From contig JAEYTN010000520.1 of the NCBI GenBank assembly GCA_023433985.1, forward strand, positions 1 through 5,883: a stretch of DNA of 5,883 bases, read 5' to 3'. This DNA comes from Pseudomonadota bacterium (lineage in GTDB: Bacteria; Pseudomonadota; Alphaproteobacteria; Rhizobiales; Devosiaceae). The notes below the pieces were generated by a model. That model made no database searches, was not told the DNA's origin, and worked only from the letters and a program-made list of their open reading frames with translations. The translations under genes were made by a program, and so were the position numbers. Positions 1-5,149 of the stretch are shown here, one piece after another. Each line of letters starts with the position of its first letter. The first letter of the stretch is position 1.

Positions 1-1
1 T

Positions 2-499
2 CTGTACCGAGCCATCTTGCGGGCGCTTGCGGCGGACCGCGCCCGCTTGTTGGCCGTCGCCACGGAGGCGATGACGCGGTTCTATGCTGAGCACTGGCGG
101 GTCCGCCACAGCGAGCCCTCATCGCGGTGGGGGCAGTATGTGCCCGTGGCGAAGCCGCTCTCTGGCGGGGTCGGGGCCTACTGGGGCGTGGCGGAGTTTT
201 TCGGGGCGCGTGACCGCCGCAAGCTGCAGGTGCAGAAATTCGGCCGGAGCGGTCGGTGGCGGTATCTGCCGCAGGACTTTCCCGACGCCCACGCATGGGA
301 GTTGGCGGCGATAGCGCAGGCGGAGGATGTGCTGGAAGGGGTGCGGCAGCGCACGGACGTGCTGGGACGGCTGATGCGCTCCGTGAAAGCGGCGGCTAAA
401 CACGAGGGGCACTCCATCGAGGCCCTTCTGGCTGGGCTTGATCTGGGCAGCGACGACGACCCGGAGATCGTGCCGGAGGTGGTCGGGTCAGCGCCTTGA
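2..499 (+). CDS. Partial hypothetical protein, possibly MobI-like (5' end outside window)
   Basis: The reading frame is open to the left edge of the window, so the true start is probably upstream. The first in-window start, TTG at 17, has no Shine-Dalgarno sequence. The visible product is about 165 residues and soluble, with no signal peptide or membrane segment. An N-terminal helix rich in Ala, Arg and Leu leads to an aromatic patch (RFYAEHWRVRH). A presumed beta-rich middle follows, with Tyr/Trp pairs and the basic stretch RDRRKLQVQKFGRSGRWRY. A charged helix comes next, then an acidic C-terminal tail (GSDDDPEIVPE). This layout of aromatic/basic strands followed by an E...R helix recalls MobI-type conjugative transfer proteins of integrative elements, but that is a memory-based impression and not a motif match. 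It is safest to read it as an unknown protein of a mobile replicon. Confidence 0.62.
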   Translation: MYRAILRALAADRARLLAVATEAMTRFYAEHWRVRHSEPSSRWGQYVPVAKPLSGGVGAYWGVAEFFGARDRRKLQVQKFGRSGRWRYLPQDFPDAHAWELAAIAQAEDVLEGVRQRTDVLGRLMRSVKAAAKHEGHSIEALLAGLDLGSDDDPEIVPEVVGSAP

Positions 500-665
500 G
501 CGCGCCCCCAGGCCCACGGCAAGGCGCCCGCACCACAGCCGTCCGTAGCGGATTCTTGCCGTCCCAGCCGTAAAAGATTTCCAGTCGGGAACGGCGCTTG
601 CGTCCGCGGCGGATTGAGCGTGCAATCGGAAGGCACCGGACAATCGGCTATCGGAGGCCGCCAAC

Positions 666-962
666 ATGACGACGCAACGGGAACTCGCGCAGTGGCAAGC
701 GCTCTTTGAAGGCCTGGGTCTGGCGCGGTTCGGTGTCGGGTTGGAGCAGTTCCGGTCCGATCCGCACGGAGCGCTGGTGGTGGCCTCGCGGCATCCGTCC
801 TGGCCGGAGTTTGCGCGCCGCCACATGGTGAGCGCGACCGAGTTGGCGAAGCCCTTCACCGACCCGCGCCGGGTCGCGCACGCGACGGCAGCGGACCGGG
901 CGCGCGGGACGGCGCTGCACGCCGCGCACGACGCGATGGTGCGGCGTTACCAAAGCGCTTGA
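666..962 (+). CDS. Small hypothetical protein (98 aa)
   Basis: I do not recognise this protein. The ATG is preceded by GGAGG at 653-657 with an 8-nt spacer, which supports both the start and real translation. The product is a small soluble protein, probably mostly helical and with many Arg, His and Ala residues. It has no cysteine, no membrane segment and no obvious catalytic motif. Its middle (residues about 28-50, with HPSWPEFARRH) and its C-terminal helix (AADRARGTALHAAHDAMVRRY) are the most distinctive parts. It lies 36 bp upstream of the PD-(D/E)XK-like gene on the same strand, which suggests co-expression. A DNA-binding or accessory role would be guesswork. Confidence 0.6.
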   Translation: MTTQRELAQWQALFEGLGLARFGVGLEQFRSDPHGALVVASRHPSWPEFARRHMVSATELAKPFTDPRRVAHATAADRARGTALHAAHDAMVRRYQSA

Positions 963-998
963 GCACGGGCGTTCTGGCTGGATGAGGGAGGCAAGACC

Positions 999-1454
999 AT
1001 GTGGACTTTCGACGAACTCCGGGAGCGGGTCCGCCGCGAGCGCTGGATGGATCGCGAGCGCATGCCGAAGGAGCTGCGCACGGCACGGCTGCTGCTGTCG
1101 GAGGAGCCGCTGCGGACACTCGCCCCGATCCCCCTGGCGGGAACCCCGGACCAGGTCTACGTGACGGCGTGGGGCTATTTGGTCCCCGTGGAGACGAAGA
1201 CGCGGCGCGTGCCGATTGTGCGCAAAAGCGACGTGGCCCAGATGGCGGTCTACGGAGTGCTGCTGGCCAACACGAAGGACCCTCGCCTGGAGTCCTACGA
1301 GGCGGCGTCGTACGGCTACCTCCGGCTGGTGTTGCCTGAAGGGGTGAGGTACGCCAAGATCGCGTTGGCGCCGGAGGAGACTGTTGCCAAGATGTGGCTG
1401 AACCACCACTGGTTTGGCGACATCGGGCCGCGGGCTGGCTTGGCGGCGCCCTGA
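999..1454 (+). CDS. PD-(D/E)XK superfamily nuclease-like protein (Cas4/RecB-type, cysteine-free)
   Basis: The product is 151 residues and looks like a compact metal-dependent DNA nuclease core. The visible motifs, in the family order, are LLLSEEPL (residues 31-38), GTPD with Asp51, VPVETK with Glu65 and Lys67, and DVAQMAVYG with Gln81 and Tyr85. The chain ends in a strand pattern YGYLRLVLPEG like the 'YGxIRY' strand after the QxxxY helix in Cas4/RecB nucleases. Asp, Glu-x-Lys and Gln-x3-Tyr are the known metal-binding and catalytic signature of that superfamily. Cas4 and AddB carry iron-sulfur cysteines, but this protein has no cysteine at all, so a cluster is impossible. The ATG has GGGAGG at 986-991 with a 7-nt spacer. 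No cas1, cas2 or repeat array is visible. The stop lies 47 bp before the start of the M50 protease gene. The fold assignment is inference from motifs; the substrate is unknown. Confidence 0.68.
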   Translation: MWTFDELRERVRRERWMDRERMPKELRTARLLLSEEPLRTLAPIPLAGTPDQVYVTAWGYLVPVETKTRRVPIVRKSDVAQMAVYGVLLANTKDPRLESYEAASYGYLRLVLPEGVRYAKIALAPEETVAKMWLNHHWFGDIGPRAGLAAP

Positions 1455-1486
1455 GGGAGCGGGCTGTCGACTGCCTCCCGCCGCTC

Positions 1487-1493
1487 GAGGGAG
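1487..1493 (+). promoter_or_regulatory. Ribosome-binding site deciding the TTG start of the M50 protease
   Basis: GAGGGAG lies 8 nt upstream of TTG at 1502. The longer open frame can be opened at GTG 1394, but that start lies inside the upstream nuclease gene, has no Shine-Dalgarno sequence, and would add 36 residues with no family resemblance before the first membrane helix. The TTG start puts the HExxH helix right at the N-terminus, as in RseP. Confidence 0.6.
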
Positions 1494-1501
1494 ATCGATC
1501 G

Positions 1502-2221
1502 TTGGGTTACGCGCTCGTGGGCCTGTCGCTGGTTTTCTTGATCACCGTGGTGCTGCTGGTGCACGAGGCCGGGCATTACGCGGTGGCGAAGCTGGTTGGC
1601 GCTCCGCTCGTGAGCGTGCGGATCGGCGTTGGTCCCCAGTTGTGGCGGTGGAGCGACGCCGACGGCGTCGAGTGGCGGGTCGGCGCGCTGCCGGTTATCG
1701 CGTGGGTTCGGCTCTGCGCGTCTGCGCGTGACACGCTTGCGCCAACACGGCGTCTGGCCATCGTCCTGGGCGGCCCGGTAGCGAGCGTCGTGTTTGGCGT
1801 ATTCCTGCTGGCGGTGCACGGCGGGGCGCTTTCGGTGCTGGCGGGCGATACGGCGGGGGCGGGGGTCGGCGACGGCCTGCGAATGTCCTTCGCTGTCCTG
1901 GCGGGAATGGTTCTCGATTTTCTCGATCTGCTGGCCCGGGTGCTGACCGGGTCCGGCCTGGACGTTGTTCGTCCGGTTGTGGCGCCGGTGGCCGGCGGGT
2001 CGGGTGCGCTGCTGCTCGTTCTGATGGCCGGGGTGATGTCGCTGGGGGTTGGCGCGTTCAATCTGCTGCCGCTGCCGTGGTTTGACGGAGGTCAGGCTCT
2101 GGCGACGACTGTGGAGCTGGTAGCGGGTCGGCGGGTGGCGGCGGTTGTCGAGGAGGTCATGCTGTGGATCGCGCTGGTCGGCCTGTTCGTGGTCTTCGTT
2201 CTCTGGCCGGCGAGCCCTTGA
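1502..2221 (+). CDS. Site-2 protease family (M50) intramembrane zinc metalloprotease, PDZ-less RseP-like
   Basis: With the TTG start the product is 239 residues. The first membrane helix carries HEAGH (His21, Glu22, His25), the zinc-binding and catalytic motif of M50 proteases. It is followed by the RseP-like run VRIGVGPQLW and a membrane re-entrant segment. A second hydrophobic helix begins with LGGPVASVVFGV (about residues 90-101). The C-terminal third holds a helix and the second active-site motif NLLPLPWFDGG (residues 187-197), where Asp195 is the third zinc ligand (usually LDGG, here FDGG). A last transmembrane helix ends the chain. Known bacterial relatives cut membrane-bound regulators such as anti-sigma factors inside the membrane. 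RseP is about 450 residues with two PDZ domains; only about 60 residues separate the second helix from the C-terminal core here, so no PDZ fits. The gene sits 47 bp after the nuclease-like gene, but its substrate is not evident from the neighbours. Confidence 0.85.
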   Translation: MGYALVGLSLVFLITVVLLVHEAGHYAVAKLVGAPLVSVRIGVGPQLWRWSDADGVEWRVGALPVIAWVRLCASARDTLAPTRRLAIVLGGPVASVVFGVFLLAVHGGALSVLAGDTAGAGVGDGLRMSFAVLAGMVLDFLDLLARVLTGSGLDVVRPVVAPVAGGSGALLLVLMAGVMSLGVGAFNLLPLPWFDGGQALATTVELVAGRRVAAVVEEVMLWIALVGLFVVFVLWPASP

Positions 2222-2481
2222 GACGCCCGCTTGGGGCGGAGTTTGATCTCTCCCCCTTGGCCGGGTTTCCAGCGGCGGGTGGAGACTGGGTCTGGGTTGG
2301 GCGCGCAAAGGCGCCGGACCCCGGTCTTTCAAAATCAACGCCAGGGCGGTTTTTTTGGCCGCTGAGCAGGGTCTAGCGTAGAGGCGGTGGGGTTTGCCGC
2401 GCAAATACGGCCAAGCTCACGCAGGCCCGTTTTTTGGCCTTCTGCGAAGCCCGGCATCAACGCGGCCCCAGAAGGTTCAGA
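2222..2481. other. Non-coding stretch between the protease gene and the IS
   Basis: No supported gene lies in these 260 bp. Short open frames here lack ribosome-binding sites and recognisable products. The stretch contains small GC-rich inverted repeats and two similar motifs, G-T7-GGCC at 2349-2360 and G-T6-GGCC at 2429-2439. The second forms the 3' half of a small inverted repeat, AGGCC (2423-2427) with GGCCT (2436-2440). Its right edge is the IS junction, and translation in the phase expected for the missing RTX half gives nothing RTX-like. Confidence 0.55.
2300..2356 (+). terminator. Possible weak terminator of the upstream gene cluster
   Basis: GGCGC (2300-2304) can pair with GCGCC (2311-2315) around a 6-nt loop. 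CCGG (2314-2317) can alternatively pair with CCGG (2321-2324). A run of seven T follows at 2350-2356, just after the tight inverted repeat CGCC-AG-GGCG (2339-2348). No single strong stem stands directly before the T run, so this is a candidate by position only. Confidence 0.25.
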
Positions 2482-2508
2482 GTATCCAGCATCGCCTCCC
2501 CACGTAGC
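2482..2508 (+). repeat. Left terminal inverted repeat of the IS66 element
   Basis: It starts GTATCCAGCATCGCC and matches the reverse complement of 5123-5149 at 21 of 27 positions, with an unbroken shared core CCCCACGT. Mismatches fall at positions 5, 7, 8, 14, 16 and 25 of the repeat. The base just outside differs between the two ends, which fixes the tip at GTAT. Confidence 0.85.
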
Positions 2509-2564
2509 TCCGTCTTCAGCCGGTCCGTAGTCTTCCGCGCGTACCGATCAGCTGCGGGAGGCGA
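2492..2564 (+). promoter_or_regulatory. Inverted repeat pairing the IS left end with the tnpA ribosome-binding site
   Basis: TCGCCTCCC at 2492-2500, inside the left terminal repeat, is perfectly complementary to GGGAGGCGA at 2556-2564, which contains the tnpA Shine-Dalgarno sequence GGGAGG (2556-2561, 5 nt before the ATG). After a 3-nt bulge (CAC, 2501-2503) the stem continues, with one G-U pair, as GTAGCT (2504-2509) with AGCTGC (2550-2555), and CGGT (2521-2524) can pair with ACCG (2543-2546). A transcript entering from outside would contain both arms and hide the site. One starting inside the loop would lack the left arm and leave it open. The pairing is seen in the sequence; the regulatory role is inferred by analogy with IS10, IS50 and IS200. 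Confidence 0.5.
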
Positions 2565-2566
2565 GG

Positions 2567-2932
2567 ATGGGATCGACGGGGACGGGCTCGGGCGAATCGT
2601 TCTGGCGGGGTCACGTTGAGGCGTGGCGGGCGAGCGGCCAGAGCCGCGGCGACTACTGCGCGGCGCGAGGGCTGTCGCGCAAGACCTTCGGCTGGTGGGC
2701 ATGGCGGTTCGATCGCGAGCCCCGGCCGGCGGAGACGGGAGGCCCGGTCGGGCGCTTCCTCCCGGTCGAGGTCGCCGCGATCGCGGCGGCCGCGGAGGAG
2801 CCGGACGTCGGCACGACGGCGGTGCCGGACGAGCGCATCGAGATTGCCTTGCCCGATGGCGTCGCGGTGCGGGTCGGGTCCGGCTTCGATGCCGCGGCGC
2901 TGCAGCGGGTCCTGCGGGTGCTCGGGCGATGA
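2567..2932 (+). CDS. tnpA: IS66 family accessory protein TnpA
   Basis: The product is 121 residues, the usual size for the first IS66 protein. The N-terminus has the helix-turn-helix-like pattern of this family: SFWRGHVEAWRASGQSRGDY, then CAARGLSRKTFGWWAWRF (about residues 11-48). A less conserved middle with FLPVEV follows, then the C-terminal signature IEIALPDGVAVRVGSGFD...LQRVLRVL (about 90-119). It probably binds DNA and helps transposition with TnpB; its exact role is not well defined in the family. The ATG is preceded by GGGAGG at 5 nt. Its stop overlaps the tnpB start in ATGA, which points to translational coupling. Its ribosome-binding site can be masked by pairing with the IS left end. 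Confidence 0.9.
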   Translation: MGSTGTGSGESFWRGHVEAWRASGQSRGDYCAARGLSRKTFGWWAWRFDREPRPAETGGPVGRFLPVEVAAIAAAAEEPDVGTTAVPDERIEIALPDGVAVRVGSGFDAAALQRVLRVLGR

Positions 2933-3282
2933 TCGCCCCGCCACCGGGTGTGCGGGTGCTGGTGTGGTCGGAGCCGGTCGATTTCCGGGCCGGGATGGAC
3001 CGGCTGGCCGCTCTGGTGCAGGTGACGCTGCGCAAGGATCCGTTCGCCGGCGACGTCTACGTCTTCCGCTCGCGCCGAAGTGACCGGGTGAAGCTTTTGG
3101 TCTGGGACGGCACGGGGCTGCTTCTCATTTCAAAGAGGCTTGAGCGGGGCCGTTTCTCCTGGCCGCCGGTGAGCGACGGCGTCGTGCGGCTGGCCCCCGT
3201 TCAGCTGTCCGTGCTGCTCGCCGGCCTGCCCTGGGAGCGCCTGCGCGTGCGCGAGATCGAACGGCCAAAGGCCGCCTGCTGA
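2929..3282 (+). CDS. tnpB: IS66 family insertion sequence protein TnpB
   Basis: The product is 117 residues, normal for IS66 Orf2. It shows the family signature in order: VRVLVWSEPVDFRAGMDRLA (residues about 8-27), DPFAGDVYVFRSRRSDRVKLLVWDGTG (about 37-63), KRLERGRFSWP (about 69-79), then the C-terminal QLSVLLAGLPWERL. This protein is needed for IS66 transposition in known members, but its biochemical role is unclear. It has no relation to the TnpB nucleases of IS200/IS605. The ATG overlaps the tnpA stop by 4 bp. A longer open frame starting at 2623 is a shadow of tnpA. Near its 3' end, CGGCC-AAA-GGCCG (3262-3274) and GAAC-AAAAA-GTTC (3281-3293) form two small inverted repeats. Confidence 0.93.
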   Translation: MIAPPPGVRVLVWSEPVDFRAGMDRLAALVQVTLRKDPFAGDVYVFRSRRSDRVKLLVWDGTGLLLISKRLERGRFSWPPVSDGVVRLAPVQLSVLLAGLPWERLRVREIERPKAAC

Positions 3283-3328
3283 ACAAAAAGTTCTAGTCCT
3301 GTCAGCATGATGCGAGTAAAATTGGGCC

Positions 3329-5068
3329 ATGGCGCCCGACCTGTCCACGCTTCCAGAAGATCCGGATCAGCTTCGCGCCAAGCTGATGGAGATGATGGCC
3401 GCCAACAATGCTTTGCGCGAAGAGCGGGATCACTTCAAAGCCGCGTACGAAGAGGTCGATGCCGAACGCAGCCATCTGAAGGTGGCCTACGAAGAGGCGG
3501 AGACCGAACGCAATCACCTGAAGGTCGCCTACGAGGAGGCCGAGGCCGAACGCCAGCGGCTCGATGCCGTCCTTCAGCAGCTGCTGCGCCGGCAATCCGG
3601 GCCGAAATCCGAGCGCCTCGATCCCGAGCAGTTCCAGCTCGCCCTGGAAACCATCGAGCAGGATCAGGCCACCGCCGCGACCGCCGGCGAGGAGGCCGCG
3701 GCTGGACATGCGGAGGAAGCGCGGCGGCGCCGCCGGGCGCCGGCCCCGCGCACCCTGGGGCATCTGCCCGAGCACCTCCCGCACGACGAGATCCGCATCG
3801 AGCCCGCGGACACCCGCTGCCCGTGCTGCGGCGGGGCGATGCACGAGATCGCCGTCGAGACCACCAAGCGCCTGCACATCACGCCGATGAAGCTGCGCGT
3901 GCGGGCGATCGTGCGCCCCAAGTACGGCTGCCGGGCGTGCGCCGAGGCGGTGGTGCAGGCCCCGGCTCCCGCCAGCCTCATCCCCGGCGGCCTGCCCACC
4001 GAGGCGCTGCTCGCCCACATGGCGGTGACCAAGTACCAGGACGGGCAGCCGCTCTACCGCCAGTGCCAGATCTTCGCCCGCGATGGCGTCCGGCTCGATC
4101 GGCAGACCGCTTCGGACTGGATGGGCCGCGTGGCGTGGTGGCTGTCCCCGCTCTGGGAGCGCCTGCTCGCCGATGTCCAGGCCTCGCCCAAGCGGTTCGT
4201 CGACGACACCTACCTGCCGGTGCTGGACAAACGGACCGCGTCGGCGCAGGGGAAAAAGGCGACGCGCACCGGCTACCTGTGGGGCTTGGCCCGCGACGAC
4301 GCCCCCTGGCAGGGCGAGCGGCCGCCGGCGGTGGCCTACGTCTACACCGAGGACCGCGTCTACGCCCGGGCGGCGGAGGTGCTGGCCGGCTACAGCGGCG
4401 TCCTCCGGGTCGACGGCTGGGGCGGCTTCAAGCGGCTGGTCGGCCGCGACGACGCGACCAGGGCCGACGTCGGCCCGGTGACGCTCGCCTACTGCTGGGT
4501 CCATGGCCGTCGGGACTTCTTTGACATCCACAAGGCCACCGGCTCGCCGGTGGCCGCGGAGGTGCTGCGCCGCATCGCCGAGCTCTACCGCATCGAGGAG
4601 ACCATCCGCGGCCAACCGCCCGACGCGCGCACGGCGGTGCGCCAGGAGCAGAGCAAGCCGGTGGTGGACGCTCTGAAGGTCTATGTGGAGCAGCAGCTCG
4701 GCCGGGTGTCGGGCAAGATGCCGCTGGCCAAGGCGCTGCGCTACCTGCTGACCCACTGGGACGGCCTGGGCGTGTTCCTCGACGACGGCCGTGTGGAGAT
4801 CGACTCGAACACGGTGGAGCGCCGGCATCGTGTCGTGGCCACCGTGCGCCGGAACAGCCTGTTCGCCGGCTCCGATGCTGGGGCGCGCTCCTGGGCCATC
4901 TTCACCTCCCTTATTCAGACCGCTCGCCTCAACGACGTCGATCCCGTCGCCTGGCTCACCGACGTGCTCGAACGCATGGCGTCGGGCGCGGTGAAGGCCA
5001 AGCAACTCGACCGTCTGCTGCCCTGGGGCTGGAAAGCCGAGCGTACCGCCACGGACATCGCGACCTGA
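3329..5068 (+). CDS. tnpC: IS66 family DDE transposase TnpC
   Basis: The product is 579 residues, slightly long for the family. The N-terminus (about 14-90) is a coiled coil extended by three 14-residue repeats. A basic linker (RRRRR at 132-136) follows. The zinc-binding domain has Cys164, Cys167, Cys201 and Cys204 (CPCC...CRAC). The catalytic core has Asp292 in VDDTYLPVL, Asp362 in LRVDGWGGFK, the H-RR-F motif (His392 to Phe397), and Glu497 in DSNTVERRHR. It ends with RRNSLFAGSDAGARSWA and the typical LLPWGWKA tail. It cuts and joins the IS ends. The usual IS66 motif around the last catalytic residue is DNN-x-AER-x-IR; here it reads DSNTVERRHR, a mild divergence. A stop at 3317-3319 leaves ATG 3329 as the upstream-most start, with no convincing Shine-Dalgarno sequence. 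The 46-bp gap after tnpB suggests low or coupled translation. Confidence 0.96.
   Translation: MAPDLSTLPEDPDQLRAKLMEMMAANNALREERDHFKAAYEEVDAERSHLKVAYEEAETERNHLKVAYEEAEAERQRLDAVLQQLLRRQSGPKSERLDPEQFQLALETIEQDQATAATAGEEAAAGHAEEARRRRRAPAPRTLGHLPEHLPHDEIRIEPADTRCPCCGGAMHEIAVETTKRLHITPMKLRVRAIVRPKYGCRACAEAVVQAPAPASLIPGGLPTEALLAHMAVTKYQDGQPLYRQCQIFARDGVRLDRQTASDWMGRVAWWLSPLWERLLADVQASPKRFVDDTYLPVLDKRTASAQGKKATRTGYLWGLARDDAPWQGERPPAVAYVYTEDRVYARAAEVLAGYSGVLRVDGWGGFKRLVGRDDATRADVGPVTLAYCWVHGRRDFFDIHKATGSPVAAEVLRRIAELYRIEETIRGQPPDARTAVRQEQSKPVVDALKVYVEQQLGRVSGKMPLAKALRYLLTHWDGLGVFLDDGRVEIDSNTVERRHRVVATVRRNSLFAGSDAGARSWAIFTSLIQTARLNDVDPVAWLTDVLERMASGAVKAKQLDRLLPWGWKAERTATDIAT
3422..3547 (+). repeat. Three 42-bp tandem repeats in the tnpC coiled coil
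   Basis: Units begin at 3422, 3464 and 3506, each encoding 14 residues of the form ER-x-HLKVAYEEAE-x (TnpC residues 32-45, 46-59 and 60-73). A decayed fourth unit begins at 3548 with ERQRL. Fourteen residues equal two heptads, so each unit lengthens the coiled coil without changing its register. The second and third units are most alike, differing mainly at third codon positions. Confidence 0.8.
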
Positions 5069-5115
5069 TCCATTCCGATGTCCGCGTCGCGCCCCCCATC
5101 CTCGCGCGACACACA

Positions 5116-5136
5116 GCGCCCCGCAACGTGGGGCGC
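5116..5136 (+). repeat. Hairpin at the inner edge of the IS right end
   Basis: GCGCCCC (5116-5122) is perfectly complementary to GGGGCGC (5130-5136). The stem can grow by a G-U and a C-G pair to 9 bp around the loop AAC. Its 3' arm lies inside the right terminal inverted repeat and ends 2 bp before the ATG of the downstream RTX fragment. No T run follows, so it is not a standard intrinsic terminator. It could hinder transcription or translation leaving or entering the IS. Confidence 0.55.
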
Positions 5137-5149
5137 CGATGACGCATAC
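5123..5149 (-). repeat. Right terminal inverted repeat of the IS66 element
   Basis: Read on the - strand from 5149 it begins GTATGCGTCATCGGC and matches the left end at 21 of 27 positions. It lies 54 bp after the tnpC stop. Confidence 0.85.

Larger units (their letters stand above)
2482..5149 (+). mobile_element. Complete IS66-family insertion sequence (2668 bp)
   Basis: The element has the standard IS66 layout of tnpA, tnpB and tnpC on one strand, bounded by 27-bp imperfect inverted repeats with GTAT at the left tip and ATAC at the right tip. Its length fits the 2.5-2.7 kb usual for the family. All three frames are intact and TnpC keeps its catalytic residues, so the copy could be active. 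IS66 elements normally make an 8-bp target duplication, but the 8 bp on the left (GGTTCAGA, 2474-2481) and right (GCTTCGCT, 5150-5157) differ. The ends were set by matching the two flanks against each other by eye. Confidence 0.9.

Noticed and set aside
1394..1501. GTG start giving a 275-residue M50 protease
   Set aside because: It overlaps the nuclease gene by 61 bp, has no ribosome-binding site, and the added residues do not resemble the family N-terminus. TTG at 1502 is preceded by GAGGGAG.
1316..2404. 362-codon open frame on the - strand opposite the protease gene
   Set aside because: Its content is rich in Arg, Gln and Pro without domain features. The + strand encodes clear M50 motifs over the same bases.
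2623..3282. Extended 219-residue TnpB
   Set aside because: The extra N-terminal part is tnpA read in another frame. The family length and the ATGA overlap support the start at 2929.
3281..3300. A-rich stretch after tnpB as a programmed frameshift site
   Set aside because: tnpB already stops at 3282 before the A run, tnpC does not overlap it, and a stop at 3317 blocks any in-frame extension of tnpC. Separate initiation at 3329 is the usual IS66 arrangement.
3307..4524. 405-codon + strand frame overlapping tnpC
   Set aside because: It is an Arg/Ala/Pro-rich out-of-frame shadow of tnpC without any IS66 motif.
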